64,000 nucleotides of DNA from Lentzea flava (GCF_014648475.1 NZ_BMRE01000032.1:1-64000), one strand, 5' to 3'; shown: positions 1 to 9,158, numbered from the stretch's first letter. Notes: generated by a model not told the origin, from the sequence alone. Translations and numbers: made by a program.

Positions 1-1
1 C

Positions 2-46
2 CACGACATGCCGCCCGAGCTGCACATCTTCGGCAGGGCCGCTTAA
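2..46 (+). CDS. possible C-terminal end of a gene entering from the left edge
   Basis: A reading frame open from the left edge ends at a TAA at 44-46; the last residues read HDMPPELHIFGRAA. Fourteen residues are too few to assign a family. A short perfect dyad (GCCGCT, then AGCGGC, about 38-55) overlaps the stop and could serve as its terminator, which is the only support for a real gene end. Confidence 0.25.
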   Translation, partial: HDMPPELHIFGRAA

Positions 47-55
47 CTTAGCGGC

Positions 56-618
56 ATTGGCGTCGACCCACCCGATCCAACTCTCACAATCGCTGAGCAC
101 CAAAATCTCTCAACACTCACCGGTAAAGGGAACCAACTGCGCCTAAAGCAGGCGAGAATACCTTGGAGCTTTGTCAACAAAATTCTCATCAGAACGCTCA
201 CGTAGCTTCGCTCTGATGTACTGCAGTTCCACCTCCTCCTGCCCAGCAGCGGAACGACCCGCCGCTCCGCTTCACCCCACAGGACCTCATGGACGACTTC
301 CGGAACATCGTCCATGGACGACCTCGTCGCACCGATCGCCTGCAGCACCCCAGGACGACCTCGGACCAGCCGATCAGGAGAAGCAGTCAACAGCATCGCA
401 CGCCGCCTTTCCCGTACTCACCCGCGATAAGCGGGTCAGCCACGTTCAAGGTCAGGTGACAACGCTCGCGAAGATCAACAGTCGACGGCCGGACGTAGCA
501 CGTCGAGGGAGGCGCCACGCGATGGACGGCCGCTGGCCCGCGTTAAGAACCGCACTGACGAAGGACTGGAGCTCCAACGGGCGTTAGGGAGCGTGCGGAT
601 GGCTCAACAGTGGCGGAC
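56..618. other. stretch with no recognised gene
   Basis: Reading frames of 117 and 138 codons exist on the two strands here, but neither has a recognisable domain, a clear ribosome site or a sensible neighbour, and they overlap each other. I see no RNA gene or long repeat. The stretch lies beside decayed mobile genes and is best treated as degenerate or intergenic DNA. Confidence 0.4.
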
Positions 619-1406
619 TCAGCGATCGATCTTGGCCACAGCAACTTTGATGCCGGTTGCCTTGATCGCGATCGAATGGATCCGCAAGGCGGCACGAGAA
701 AAGAACGGCATGATGTCCTTCAGGTTTCCATCCTTGCTCGTCGCCACCGCGTACACCATCGTCCACTCGGTGGCGTTTCCAAACTCCGCGTCGGCAACGA
801 GTTCGCGTAGCTTCGCCATCAGCTTCGCCCGGTAGGCGTCGTTCGTCATGATCAAGCTTGCTGACACCGACCCTTGCTGGAACAGGTGGCTCATCTTGTC
901 GGAACCGTCCATGCGCTTGACGCATACGAGTTGCTTGGCCGGCGTCAGCTGGTCACAGATCTCGACCTGCTCGCCAGCCCGGCCCCGATAGAAGTCACGG
1001 TCCAGCAAACCATGTCCGAGCTGGTCACAGCTGTACCTGTTGTAGCGGTCCTCGCCGTACTTGCCTTTGACGTTCGCCTTGAGGAAGTCGTCATCCCACT
1101 TCGGCAGGTCCAGCTGTCCGTCACATCCGGCACGTTGTCCTGGAGGTAGCGGTCCACGATCTCCGCGTACTCCAGATCAACCCGGAACCACTGCCCCGCC
1201 GTGGCGTAGTAACGGTGACCATTCATCCACTTCCAGGCGCGCCGCACCCACTACGTACTTGCGCAGTGGCTCCTTCGGCCGTACCTCGTTGCCATCGAGG
1301 TCCAGCGCGACAACCTTGATCGAGTTCAAGGGATCACGCCATCCGTTGACTTCGTCGATCGCGGCGTACACCTCCTCCGTCCGCAACTCGGCCAGCAGGA
1401 ACGTGC
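619..1406 (-). pseudogene. DUF6119 (TIGR04141-type) protein, 3' part, frameshifted
   Basis: The conserved C-terminal half of the sporadically distributed DUF6119/TIGR04141 family can be read on the minus strand, but in three frames. From about 1400 to 1240 it reads ...DPLNSIKVVALDLDGNE; from about 1240 to 1130 NGHRYYATAGQWFRVDLEY; then from about 1130 to 619 DLPKWDDDFLKANV, YGEDRYN, EQVEICDQLT, DKMSHLFQQGS and the terminal LKDIMPFFSRAALR. The order of these blocks (LP-W, EDxYN, VExCD, SHLFxQG, PFFS) matches the family. At least two single-base shifts break the frame, and the 5' half (family members run to roughly 550 residues) is missing where the insertion sequence begins. Biochemical function of the family is not established as far as I know. 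It is a relic, not a working gene, unless the shifts are sequencing errors. Confidence 0.75.
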
Positions 1407-1432
1407 GGGTCTGTCAAACGAACGGTGTAATT
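1407..1432 (+). repeat. left terminal inverted repeat of the IS256-family element
   Basis: Begins GGGTCTGTCAAACG and matches the reverse complement of 2684-2709 at 21 of 26 positions; the best conserved part is CGGTGTAA. It marks the transposase 3' end of the element. Confidence 0.8.
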
Positions 1433-1446
1433 CGGGTTGAAGGAAA

Positions 1447-2676
1447 CTACTTGCGTCCGGCGGCCAGGCGGCCGCCGAAGGCGATCTCGAACGCGTTCAA
1501 AGCCGGCTTCCACCGCAGGGTCCAGCGTTTGCGGCCGGTGCCGGTCGGGTCCAGGCTCATGATGGCCATGTAGACGCACTTGAGCGCGGCCTGCTCGTTG
1601 GGGAAGTGGCCGCGGGCCTTGACGGCGCGGCGGATGCGAGCGTTGACGCTCTCGATGGCGTTGGTCGAGCAGATCACCCGGCGGATCTCAGGATCGAAGG
1701 CCAGGAACGGCACGAACTCGGCCCAGGCGTTGTCCCACAACCGCACGATCGCCGGATACCGGGTGCCCCAGGCGTCGGTGAACTCGGCGAACCGCTCGCG
1801 GGCGGCGGCTTCGGTCTGCGCGGTGCAGACTGGTTGAGAGCCTTGGCGATCGCGTCCCAGTGCTGCCGGCCCGCGTAGCGGAAGCTGTTGCGCAGCAAGT
1901 GAACCACGCAGGTCTGGGTGATCGTCTGCGGCCAGACGGTGGTGATCGCGTGCGGCAAGCCGGTCAGCCCGTCGCAGACCACCATGAGCACGTCGGCCAC
2001 GCCTCGGTTCTTGAGCTCGGTGAGCACGTGCAGCCAGTACCTGGCGCCCTCGCCACCATCGCCGGCCCACACCCCGAGAATGTCGCGACGTCCTTCGCAG
2101 GTGACCGCGAGTGCGATGTAGATCGGCCGGTTGGCCACCTGGCCGTCGCGGATCTTGACGTGGATCGCGTCGATGAAGATCACCGGGTACACCGCGTCGA
2201 GGGGCGGTTCTGCCACTCGACCATGCCCTCGATCACCTTGTCGGTGATCGTGGAGATGGTCTGCTGCGACACTTCGGCGCCATAGGCCTCGGCCAGGTGC
2301 GCGGAGATCTCTCCGGTCGTGAGTCCCTTGGCGGCAACGAAATCACCATCTTGTCCACACCACCCAGGCGCCTCTGCCGCTTCGCCACGATCTTGGGCTC
2401 GAAGCTCGCGTCCCGATCCCGCGGCACATCGATCTCGACCGGGCCGGCATCAGTCAGCACGGTCTTCGAGCGGATGCCGTTGCGCGAGTTGCCAGTCCCG
2501 CGGCCGGCCGGGTCGTGCTTGTCATCGCCGAGGTGGTCGGTGATCTCGCCCTCGAGCGCGGACTCCAGCAGCTGCGCGACGAGCTGCTCGTCCAGGCCGT
2601 CCGGACCAGTCGCGGGCTTCGAGTCCTCAGAGTTCTCCACGCCGGACATCATGTCGGTCATCAGGTGCACTTCCAT
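1447..2676 (-). pseudogene. IS256-family (mutator-type) transposase with three frameshifts
   Basis: DDE transposase of the IS256/mutator type, about 410 residues when the frames are joined. The N-terminal frame (2676 to about 2340) contains GPVEIDVPRDRDASFEP; the central catalytic part (about 2215 to 1830) contains VIFIDAIHVKIRDGQ, with the first catalytic Asp, and VVCDGLTGLPHAI, with the second; the C-terminal frame (about 1830 to 1447) contains STNAIESVNARIRRA, with the catalytic Glu. The shifts fall near 2340, 2210 and 1830, and each is repaired by adding one base. Two of the three sites lie in short A or C runs, so either natural decay or homopolymer sequencing error could explain them. 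As written the transposase cannot be made in one piece. Confidence 0.85.
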
Positions 2677-2683
2677 GATCAGG

Positions 2684-2709
2684 AGTTACACCGAACGTTT
2701 TACAGTCCC
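2684..2709 (-). repeat. right terminal inverted repeat of the IS256-family element
   Basis: Read on the minus strand it begins GGGACTGTAAAACG and mirrors 1407-1432. It lies just upstream of the transposase start codon at 2676. Confidence 0.8.
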
Positions 2710-2828
2710 CACTCACCGAACGAGGAGTCGATCACGTCGCCGTTGGCCTCCCCGAGAGCTATGGAGAAGCGCTCAGCACCTTCATGATGATGATGCAGTT
2801 CGCCGCCGGCACGACCGCCTGGGACAAC

Positions 2829-3063
2829 GTTCTCGTCGGCGTGGCCGATCGTGCGGCCACCCGGCGGTCATGTGGCGCGGACGCTGGTCTACGGCGCGTT
2901 CCCACCGGAACTGCGCGACATGTGGGGGGTGCGCTGGAGCCGGGCCCGCGAATCCGAGTACCGCGCGGCACTGCGATCATTGCGCGCGGCGACCGGCGTC
3001 CTGCCGGAGCGGCACAGGATGATCCCCTACGCCTACGAAGCGTTGCGGCGCGCAGCCGCGTAG
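2829..3063 (+). pseudogene. C-terminal fragment of a DUF2236 / MpaB-type oxygenase
   Basis: The plus frame ending at the TAG at 3061-3063 reads AWPIVRPPGGHVARTLVYG, then PPELRDMWGVRW and MIPYAYEALRRAAA. This is the usual C-terminus of DUF2236 (latex-clearing-protein or MpaB-like haem oxygenase fold) proteins, which end with a PP-LR--WG-RW block and a tyrosine/arginine-rich tail. The catalytic N-terminal two thirds is absent; upstream sequence is the end of the insertion sequence and unreadable DNA. DUF2236 genes are often next to TetR genes, and a TetR fragment follows directly here. It is a relic, likely non-functional. Confidence 0.6.
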
Positions 3064-3069
3064 GTTGCG

Positions 3070-3377
3070 ATGTTCACCGAACTCCTCACACAACTCGCCG
3101 ACCCGAGCCGGCCGACTCACTCGCCGACCGCATCCTCGACGCCGCCGTGGAGGAATTCCAACGGTTCGGGCTGCGACGCGCCCGCGTCGAGGACATTGTG
3201 CGGCGGGCCGGTGTCGGCCGGATGACCGTGTACCGGAAGTACGAGAGCAAGGACCGCCTGATCCAGGCCGCCGTGTGGCGAGAAGTGCGCCGCGCCTACC
3301 ACGACGGCCAACTGGTGCCGCCGGCGGAGGCGGGATCGGTCGGCTGCTGTTGGCCGGTGGTCTCGGACATGGGATAG
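3070..3377 (+). pseudogene. TetR-family regulator, N-terminal fragment with frameshift
   Basis: An ATG at 3070 opens MFTELLTQLADPSR, then the frame slips near 3112. The next frame continues DSLADRILDAAVEEF with a textbook TetR helix-turn-helix (RARVEDIVRRAGVGRMTVYR, KYESKDRLIQAA). The reading ends at a stop at 3375-3377, well short of the usual 190-210 residues, and the ligand-binding domain cannot be followed further. It probably once regulated the DUF2236 gene whose end lies 7 bp upstream. Confidence 0.6.
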
Positions 3378-3419
3378 CGGCTCCTCGCACGTTGTTCTGG
3401 ATGGCGGGGTGGCGCTGGG

Positions 3420-3874
3420 TCACAGGTGCAGGGCCTGCAGGATCCGGATGGCCAGCGCACGGCGCTGCACAGTGGTCAGCTGCGGCGCGAGGTGCTGCAG
3501 CGGCCGCAGCAGGTCGTCCAAGGGGTCGATGCGCTGCGCGTCACGTTCAGCCACGGCGGCGAGGCCGGCGGCAGCCCACCGGTGAACCAGCTCGGCGTTG
3601 TCGAGACGGGGGTGGCCAGGGCGCGGTTGGGCTGCGCCGGGCCGGTCATCACGGTGATGAGGTCGTCGCTGCGGCGCACACTCAGCTCGGCCTGCCCGCC
3701 GACAGCCACGGTGACGAGGCGCTTGCGGTAGTGCAGCAGCTCTGAGTCGTCCCACCAGGCGTAGTGCAGCTTGCCGTCCCAGCGGATACCGGCGTAGGTC
3801 CACACTTCTCGGCGTTCGTCGGGCTCGTCGTCACGGCCGGAATCGGGGTTTGCGGGTTCGTCGGATGCGGGCAT
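3420..3874 (-). pseudogene. hypothetical protein of the integrative-element remnant, frameshifted
   Basis: An ATG at 3874 follows a GGAGG site and opens about 90 sensible residues (VWTYAGIRWDGKLHYAWWDD and onward). Near 3600 the frame changes, and the natural continuation LDNAELVHRWAAAGLAAVAE to ILQALHL with its stop at 3420 lies in another frame. The C-terminal part is helical and rich in Leu, Ala and Arg. I do not recognise the family. Its place 27 bp downstream of the Prim-Pol gene suggests a cargo or accessory gene of the same element. Confidence 0.5.
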
Positions 3875-3901
3875 GGGCGGGCCTCCGGTTCGAGGGTTGG
3901 G

Positions 3902-4859
3902 TCAGGCGGACAGGCGGCGGGGACGCTGCGCGCCCCAGGTGAGGCCGTCGGTGATGGTGCGGGTGGCTTCGCGTGCGGGGAATCCGCGCAGCCGGGCGGC
4001 GGCCTGGTGCAGGGCTGCGGCGGCTTCGTCGTGGTCGTATTCGCCGCCGGCGACGAGCCGCCCTAGGGTGGCGGCGGCGCGCAGCAGGGGTGCGGCGGCG
4101 CTGGCCGACCGGCGCGGCGGCCACCCGGCCGGTGACGGTGCGCAGGTAGTTGTCGCGGCGGCGCCGTTCGGCCAGGGCAACGCCGTGTCCCCGAGCACGG
4201 CGGCATCGATCGGCTCGGGTGCGCGCGTGGGTGGGGTGAGCAGCGGGAGGAGCCAGGCGGGGAGGTCGGCGATGGGCCGGTCCGACTCGACGCGGTACCG
4301 CCCGGTCCGCAGGACGGAGCCGGCGGCGACGATGAATCCGCCGTGGCCGCGGCTGTCGATGCGCCAGCCGAGCAGGCCGACGGTGTTGCGCAACTCGATC
4401 CCGTCGGCACCCGGTAGTAGAGGTGGTGGCCACCGTTGGGATGCGCACGGCGTAGGTGTCGCCCAGGTAGGCCCGTCCGGCTTCGGCCGCGATGCGGGCG
4501 AGGACGTCGCGGCCGTGCCGCGCACCGCGCCACCGCTCGGGTGCGGCCTCGCCCGCGGCCCGGTCGAGGTCGAGCACGTGCAGCCCGGACGCGCCGGTCG
4601 CGATCGCGACGTTGAGGTCGGGCCGGGCGCGCCACCAGGCCCGCAGCTGGTGCGGGTCGCTGGTGGCCTGTTGTTCCCACCCGGCGTGCCCGTCGCGGCA
4701 GGCCCCGCTGCCCGTGCAGTCCTTCGCGCCGTGGTAGGCAGGGACCTTGCTGCGCGGTCACAGCGGGATGACCCGATGGCCACGCAGCGCCGCCGCCAGC
4801 GCAGCCGCGCCGGTTGGCGAGAACGCGCGGCCGTCCGGGCGGGACGTGATGATGCACAT
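3902..4859 (-). pseudogene. bifunctional DNA primase/polymerase (Prim-Pol), multiply frameshifted
   Basis: An AAAAGGAGCC site precedes the ATG at 4859 (MCIITSRPDGRAFSPTGA, AALAAALRGHRVIPL). Past a frame change the Prim-Pol core is visible, including NVAIATGASGLHVLDLD (the metal-binding Asp pair), a NGGHHLYYR-like motif after the next slip, and then GADGIELRNTVGLLGWR and SRGHGGFIVAAGS. The C-terminal part ends GGEYDHDEAAAALHQAA and LTWGAQRPRRLSA. At least four frame changes are needed to read about 310 residues. Such proteins initiate replication of actinomycete integrative elements. Here it cannot be functional unless the sequence is in error. Confidence 0.7.
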
Positions 4860-4885
4860 CGGTTGGCTCCTTTTGCGGTTGGTGA

Positions 4886-5797
4886 TCAGACGGGCCCGTC
4901 GAGCAGGTCCGGCGGGGACGGCGGGGTCACGTCGGCAGGGTCGGAGCTGAACTCGGGCAGAGCCGGTCCGAGCGTCGCGGGCACGACGGCGGGATCGTGG
5001 ATGGTCTGTTGTGGCTGCGGCTGGAGGAACTGGGGTGCTTGTGAGGGCACTCGTGGCCGGCGCGCGGCACGCATGCGTTCCGCGTCGTAGGCGTCCTTGA
5101 GCCGCTTGGTGACCATCTCCGGCGTCGGGGCCAGACGTGGCTGTGCGGGCCACGGTGGGTCTCCCGCGCCGGGCGGTGTGCGGCTTGCTCCACCAGTTCT
5201 GTGCGCTGCCCGAGCACCCGCGAAGCCGAGACGGCCTCCGGATACGAGTGCCATGGCTTTGCCGAAGGCGAAGGCGTACGCCAGACCGCCGAGAAACGAG
5301 CGGTGCCCACCGCCGATCCGGGCCTGGTGCAGCACCCACGTCGGGATCTTCACCAGGATCCACACCAGCGCGATGAGAACGATGAGGTTGACGATCCCGT
5401 CCGGCGTTGGCGTACCGGTGAATGTGAAACCACCTGGCTGCAGGAACACCTTCAACGCACAGATCAGCGCCAGACTCTGCCCGACTTGGATGCCGGGCAC
5501 TCCGCCTCCGACGCGCCAGTACCACTGCGCCACACCTTCGGTCTGCGGCAAGCCGTGACACATCAGCGCCAGTGGTGCACCGCCCAGCCAGATGACGGTG
5601 AGCGCAACCCGCACGACATAGCCGATCAGCAGCCCGAGCAGCAGGATCGCCAGGACGAGCGCCAACAACCCGGCGGACAGGCCGCCGTCGAGCCTCGACC
5701 TGCTCACCAACGCTATGAACAGCTCAGAGATCGCCTGGCCGACGGACTGTGGATCGAGGCCGTCACCGAGGACGGCCAGCGACGCCGCGCATGGCAC
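4886..5797 (-). pseudogene. TrbL/VirB6-like conjugation membrane protein, 5'-truncated
   Basis: An open frame of about 300 residues holds several hydrophobic helices (ALVLAILLLGLLIGYVVRVA near 45-65, a second pair near 75-120 and LIVLIALVWILVKIPTWVL near 140-160), followed by a proline-rich polar tail. The motifs PLALMCHGLPQTEG and LVKIPTWV are typical of actinomycete TrbL-like proteins of conjugative elements. Full-length relatives begin well upstream with a signal and more transmembrane segments. Here the frame starts inside sequence that on the other strand is integrase, so the 5' part has been deleted. The Prim-Pol gene starts 26 bp downstream. Confidence 0.6.
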
Positions 5798-6504
5798 AGA
5801 AGCGAGACATGGTGAAGCGCAACGTCGTGCAGTTGTGCGAGGTGCCGATTGGTCAGGACGGCCGTCCGTCCAAGTCGCTCACTTTCGACCAGGTGGAAGC
5901 GGTGTTGAAAGCATCGGAGAACACGCCGATGTACGCCTACATCGTGTTGTCTTTGCTGATCGGCGCGCGCACTGAGGAACTGCGTGCATTGACGTGGGAC
6001 CACGTCGACCTGGTCGGCAAGCCGGACGCCGTTCCGGTTGTGCTGCCGTCTATCTCGGTGTGGAGGTCTGTGCGGGAGGGTGGGGACACCAAGACGAAGA
6101 AGTCGCGGAGGACGCTCGCCATGCCGACACGGTGTGTCGAGGCGTTGAAGGTGCACCGCGACTACCAGGAGGCCAAGCGCAAGCTCGCGGGCAAGAAGTG
6201 GCAGGAACATGGCCTCGTGTTCGCGTCGCTGGTCGGCACGGAGCTGGACTCCCACAACGTCCGCCGCTCGTTCCGCAGGGTCGTCAAGGCCGCTGGTCTC
6301 AACGCCAAGGAGTGGACGCCGCGGGAGATGCGGCACAGCGTCGTCTCGGTGCTGTCCGCGTCCGGCGTGAAGATCGAGGACATCGCGCGCCTGGTCGGCC
6401 ACAGCAGCACGACGGTGACGGAGACGGTCTACCGCCACCAGATCGTGCCCGTGATGCAGCACGCGGCCATCACGATGGACGACATCTTCCCGGTGGCGAG
6501 TTAG
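5791..6504 (+). pseudogene. tyrosine-recombinase integrase, catalytic half only
   Basis: The frame reads KRDMVKRNVVQLCEVP, SKSLTFDQVEAVLKA, then the catalytic domain: GARTEELRALTWDHVDL (catalytic Arg I), a Lys in TKTKKSRRTLAMP, TPREMRHSVVSVLS (HxxR box as R-H), LVGHSSTTVTETVYRHQ (the His of LVGH and the nucleophile Tyr of VYRH). All catalytic residues are present. The N-terminal arm-binding and core-binding domains, normally about 150-200 residues, are missing; homology stops at the junction with the TrbL-like gene near 5790. Its 3' end lies about 135 bp from tRNA-Pro, the expected position for a tRNA-targeting integrase. A protein could be made from the ATG at 5791 but would probably not recombine properly. 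Confidence 0.7.
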
Positions 6505-6584
6505 ACCGTTGTCACTCACATAGTCACTCAGGTCCCCAATTGGTCCCCAGGCGTGACCACGAGCATGATCAGGCTGGATACATA

Positions 6585-6632
6585 AGAAAGCCCCTCTGAC
6601 CAGGCATTTCGCCTGAATCAGAGGGGCTTTCT
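6585..6632. terminator. strong bidirectional hairpin between integrase and tRNA-Pro
   Basis: A perfect 15-bp inverted repeat (AGAAAGCCCCTCTGA at 6585-6599 and its complement at 6618-6632) encloses a second 5-bp stem (CAGGC, GCCTG). Read on the minus strand it ends in a short T run, so it can terminate the tRNA transcript and also the integrase. Confidence 0.7.
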
Positions 6633-6639
6633 CCGACCG

Positions 6640-6713
<74 letters not shown>

Positions 6714-6813
6714 GCCACACTCCCGGTTCCCCGGCGTGCAGGAAGAATCCTACAACACCCTGAACAGAGATCAAAAACGGCCCCCGGCACCGGGTCGGAG
6801 CTGCGGAAATACG

Positions 6814-6840
6814 GCGGGGACCCGGCGTACGGGTCCCCGC
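6814..6840. terminator. hairpin terminator downstream of the histidine kinase
   Basis: Ten-base perfect stem (GCGGGGACCC, GGGTCCCCGC) with a 7-nt loop, 47 bp past the kinase stop codon on the minus strand. No T run, as is common in high-G+C actinomycetes. Confidence 0.55.
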
Positions 6841-6886
6841 GTCCCTCGGTCCGACCGATCCCCCGATCCTCGACCGACACCGAGAA

Positions 6887-7999
6887 CTATGCGGTGGCCG
6901 AGGAGCGGGCACCACCGCCGAAAGTCGAGTCTTGTCCGTCAACCTTCGACTTACCGGGTGGTAGGACGGCGGAGACGCTGAAGCCGCCGTCCGCTCGGTA
7001 CGAGGTGGTGAGGGTGCCGCCGGCCAGGCGGACTCGTTCGGACAGGCCGTGCAGGCCCGCGCCGCCGCCTTCGTCGAGGGCGGGCAGGGTGCCTGGGCCG
7101 TTCACCACGGAGACGCGCACTGGGGATGAGCGGTCCACGGTCACCGTCACGGTGGCTCCTGGGGCGTGTTTCGTCACGTTGGTCAGGGCTTCTTGGACCA
7201 CTCGGAACAGCGCGCGGGAGACGGCGGGGGACAGTGGGGCGTCGCCCGTTTCGGACAGCGTCACGGAGACGCCGGCCACGCGGGCGCGGTCGATCAGTTC
7301 CTGGAGGGACGGGTACGACGTGTCGGAGTTCAGGAGGCCCAGGGCGGCGCGCATTTCCGACAGGGATTCCTTTGCCAGGGCGCGTAGGCGCAGGGCTGTC
7401 TCGCGGACGGCCGGGTCGGTGGCGGTGGCGGCCAGGGCGGCCGATTCGACGGCTATCAGGGTGGCGTGGTGGCCTACGGCGTCGTGGATTTCTCGGGCTA
7501 TCCGGGCTCGTTCGGCGGCTCGGGCCGAGGTTTCCTGGGCTTCCAGTTCTGCGGCTCGGGCTCTGCGGGTTTCGTAGAGGGACCGGGTCAGGTCCTTGCG
7601 GGTGGTGACGAGGGCGCCGAGGGCTGTGGGGGCGCCTGCCAGGCCGAAGGCGAAGGCGGTGGCTAGCAGCAGGGAGCCCAGGGGGATGGATTCGGTCAGG
7701 AGGACCGGGGCTATGGCGGCTACGGTTTGCAGGACCACCCAGAAGAGTTGGATCGGGATGGACTTTTCCTTGCGGCCCAGGCGGTATTGGGCCACCAGGG
7801 CCGGGGCCCAGCCCAGGCCGCCTGCTACGGCCGGGACGCACAGCAGCGATGCCAGCCACGGCCAGCGCAGGCGTACGGGCAGCAGGAGAGAGGCGCCCAC
7901 GGCGGTCCAGAACGACCACGGGAACGGGCGGTCCTGGGTCAGCAGGACGACTCCCGTGGCGATGCCCACGGTGAGGATTTCGCGGTAGAGCGGCTTCAC
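6887..7999 (-). CDS. NarL-type two-component sensor histidine kinase
   Basis: A 370-residue membrane kinase that would phosphorylate the response regulator encoded just upstream. About five hydrophobic segments fill residues 1-150, with no extracellular sensor domain, so it probably senses within the membrane. The HisKA_3 box RIAREIHDAVGHHATLI holds the phospho-acceptor His near residue 190. The HATPase domain shows the N box QEALTNVTKHAPG and the G box GLHGLSERV. The GTG start at 7999 overlaps the regulator stop by 4 bp (GTGA), which indicates translational coupling. The stimulus and targets cannot be read from sequence. A strong hairpin lies downstream. Confidence 0.9.
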   Translation of the reverse strand: MKPLYREILTVGIATGVVLLTQDRPFPWSFWTAVGASLLLPVRLRWPWLASLLCVPAVAGGLGWAPALVAQYRLGRKEKSIPIQLFWVVLQTVAAIAPVLLTESIPLGSLLLATAFAFGLAGAPTALGALVTTRKDLTRSLYETRRARAAELEAQETSARAAERARIAREIHDAVGHHATLIAVESAALAATATDPAVRETALRLRALAKESLSEMRAALGLLNSDTSYPSLQELIDRARVAGVSVTLSETGDAPLSPAVSRALFRVVQEALTNVTKHAPGATVTVTVDRSSPVRVSVVNGPGTLPALDEGGGAGLHGLSERVRLAGGTLTTSYRADGGFSVSAVLPPGKSKVDGQDSTFGGGARSSATA

Positions 8000-8628
8000 C
8001 ACACACCGACCTGGTGCGCGACCAGAGCCGCCTGCACCCGGTTTTCCACGCCCAGCTTGGTGAGGACGGTGGAGACGTAGCTCTTCACCGTGGCCTCGGA
8101 GAGGCACAGTTCCTCGGCGATCGAGTGGTTCGAGCGGCCGCCGGCGAGGAGTTCCAGGACCTGGCGTTCGCGGGCCGACAGGGAGTCCAGGTGGCGGTTC
8201 GCGCGGAAGCCGCGCAGGCGGGGTAGCAGGCGGGCGGTGATGCGGGGGTCGAGGACGGCGCCGCCCGCCGCCAGGTCCACCACGGCGCGGACCAGGGTTT
8301 CCGGCTCGGCGTCCTTCAGCAGGAAGCCCTGGGCGCCCAGGTCCAGGGCCGTGGCCACGTAGTCGTCCAGGTCGAACGTCGTCAGCACGGCGATGGCCGG
8401 CGGGGTGGCCCAGGTGCGCAGCCGGCGGACCGCCTCCAGGCCGTCGACGCCCGGCATCTGCACGTCGACCAGGACGACGTCCGGTAGGCAGGCGAGGACC
8501 ACCTCGACGAGTTCGGCGCCGTCGGCGGCCTCGCCGACCACCTCCACCCGTCCGTCGGCTTCCAGGAGGACCTTCAGGCCCCGCCGCAGCAGGGCCTCGT
8601 CGTCGGCTAGCACCACTCGTACGGCCAC
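7996..8628 (-). CDS. NarL/FixJ-family response regulator
   Basis: A 210-residue regulator. The receiver domain begins VRVVLADDEALLRRG with the acidic pair, has the phosphorylatable Asp in VVLVDVQMPG and the conserved Lys in FLLKDAEP. The C-terminal LuxR-type helix-turn-helix reads LSARERQVLELLAGGRSN with SEATVKSYVSTVLTKLG. I place the start at the GTG at 8628, directly before the receiver fold, because the longer frame to 8676 adds residues that relatives lack. It is the first gene of the two-gene operon with the kinase. Confidence 0.9.
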   Translation of the reverse strand: MAVRVVLADDEALLRRGLKVLLEADGRVEVVGEAADGAELVEVVLACLPDVVLVDVQMPGVDGLEAVRRLRTWATPPAIAVLTTFDLDDYVATALDLGAQGFLLKDAEPETLVRAVVDLAAGGAVLDPRITARLLPRLRGFRANRHLDSLSARERQVLELLAGGRSNHSIAEELCLSEATVKSYVSTVLTKLGVENRVQAALVAHQVGVW

Positions 8629-8663
8629 CAAACCAACCAACCGCACCCCATGCCAAAGGGCAA

Positions 8664-9158
8664 CTAGATCACCCAAGTGGTCACGACACCATCTGTGTGC
8701 ACTCCGATCACGTGGGTGTCATCGGACGTGAAGACCAACGCGCGCAACGGTGGGCCCAGCAGCGGTAGCACCGTCACCACGCGCTGGTCCGGGATGTGCC
8801 ACAGGACGACGCCGGGGCCCGCCACGGTGGCGAGCATCGTGGCTGCCGCGTTGAAGGCGCGGACCTGGGGCGCGCGGTTCGCCCTGTCATCTGGAGGTTG
8901 CGCGGCCAGTGAGGTCCAGCGATGTTTCCACGACGGTTCGTCGCCGCCGCACGCGCGGACGTAGGCCAGGGTCACGTCGAGCGTGGGCAGTTTGCGGCCG
9001 CCGGCGGCGTCGGACAGCGTCGCGGCCGAGTAGTGCGTCAGCGCCGCGAGCTGGCGATACGTCGGCATGCCCGCCGCCCGTCGCAGTGCGCGCAGGTCCG
9101 CGGCGAATCGGAGTAGCGGGCTGGTTCCTTCGTCGAGTGGACGCTCTTTGCGAGCCAT
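8664..9158 (-). CDS. small HTH protein with a WD40-like C-terminal stub
   Basis: 164 residues, preceded by a GGGGGAGG ribosome site. Residues about 15-75 form a helix-turn-helix of the actinomycete XRE/STAND-associated type (FAADLRALRRAAGMPTYRQL, TLSDAAGGRKLPTLDVTLAY, ACGG). The remaining residues read like one WD40 or beta-propeller repeat (AAATMLATVAGPGVVLWHI, LRALVFTSDDTHVIG). In related actinomycetes this HTH usually heads very long HTH-NTPase-WD40 proteins, so this looks like a shortened derivative in which the NTPase and most propeller blades are gone. It may be a DNA-binding regulator of the divergent operon beginning at 9279, but nothing proves that. Confidence 0.7.
   Translation of the reverse strand: MARKERPLDEGTSPLLRFAADLRALRRAAGMPTYRQLAALTHYSAATLSDAAGGRKLPTLDVTLAYVRACGGDEPSWKHRWTSLAAQPPDDRANRAPQVRAFNAAATMLATVAGPGVVLWHIPDQRVVTVLPLLGPPLRALVFTSDDTHVIGVHTDGVVTTWVI

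Larger units (their letters stand above)
1407..2709 (-). mobile_element. IS256-family insertion sequence (decayed)
   Basis: A unit of about 1.3 kb is bounded by 26-bp imperfect terminal inverted repeats (21 of 26 positions match) and holds one transposase gene reading right to left. Size, layout and the transposase sequence fit the IS256 group. The 8 bases outside each end differ (GAACGTGC on the left, CACTCACC on the right), so no target duplication survives. That suggests a deletion or recombination after insertion. The left end interrupts a DUF6119 gene; the right side borders a DUF2236 fragment. Confidence 0.85.

Noticed and set aside
43..396. 117-codon minus-strand frame near the left edge
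   Set aside because: No family, no ribosome site and overlap with another frame; not supported as a gene.
2233..2676. 147-residue protein as an independent gene
   Set aside because: It is the N-terminal third of the frameshifted IS256 transposase, not a separate product.
6887..8656. 589-residue form of the histidine kinase
   Set aside because: The first 219 residues are an antisense-like overlap with the response regulator; the GTG at 7999 with a 4-bp overlap is the sensible start.
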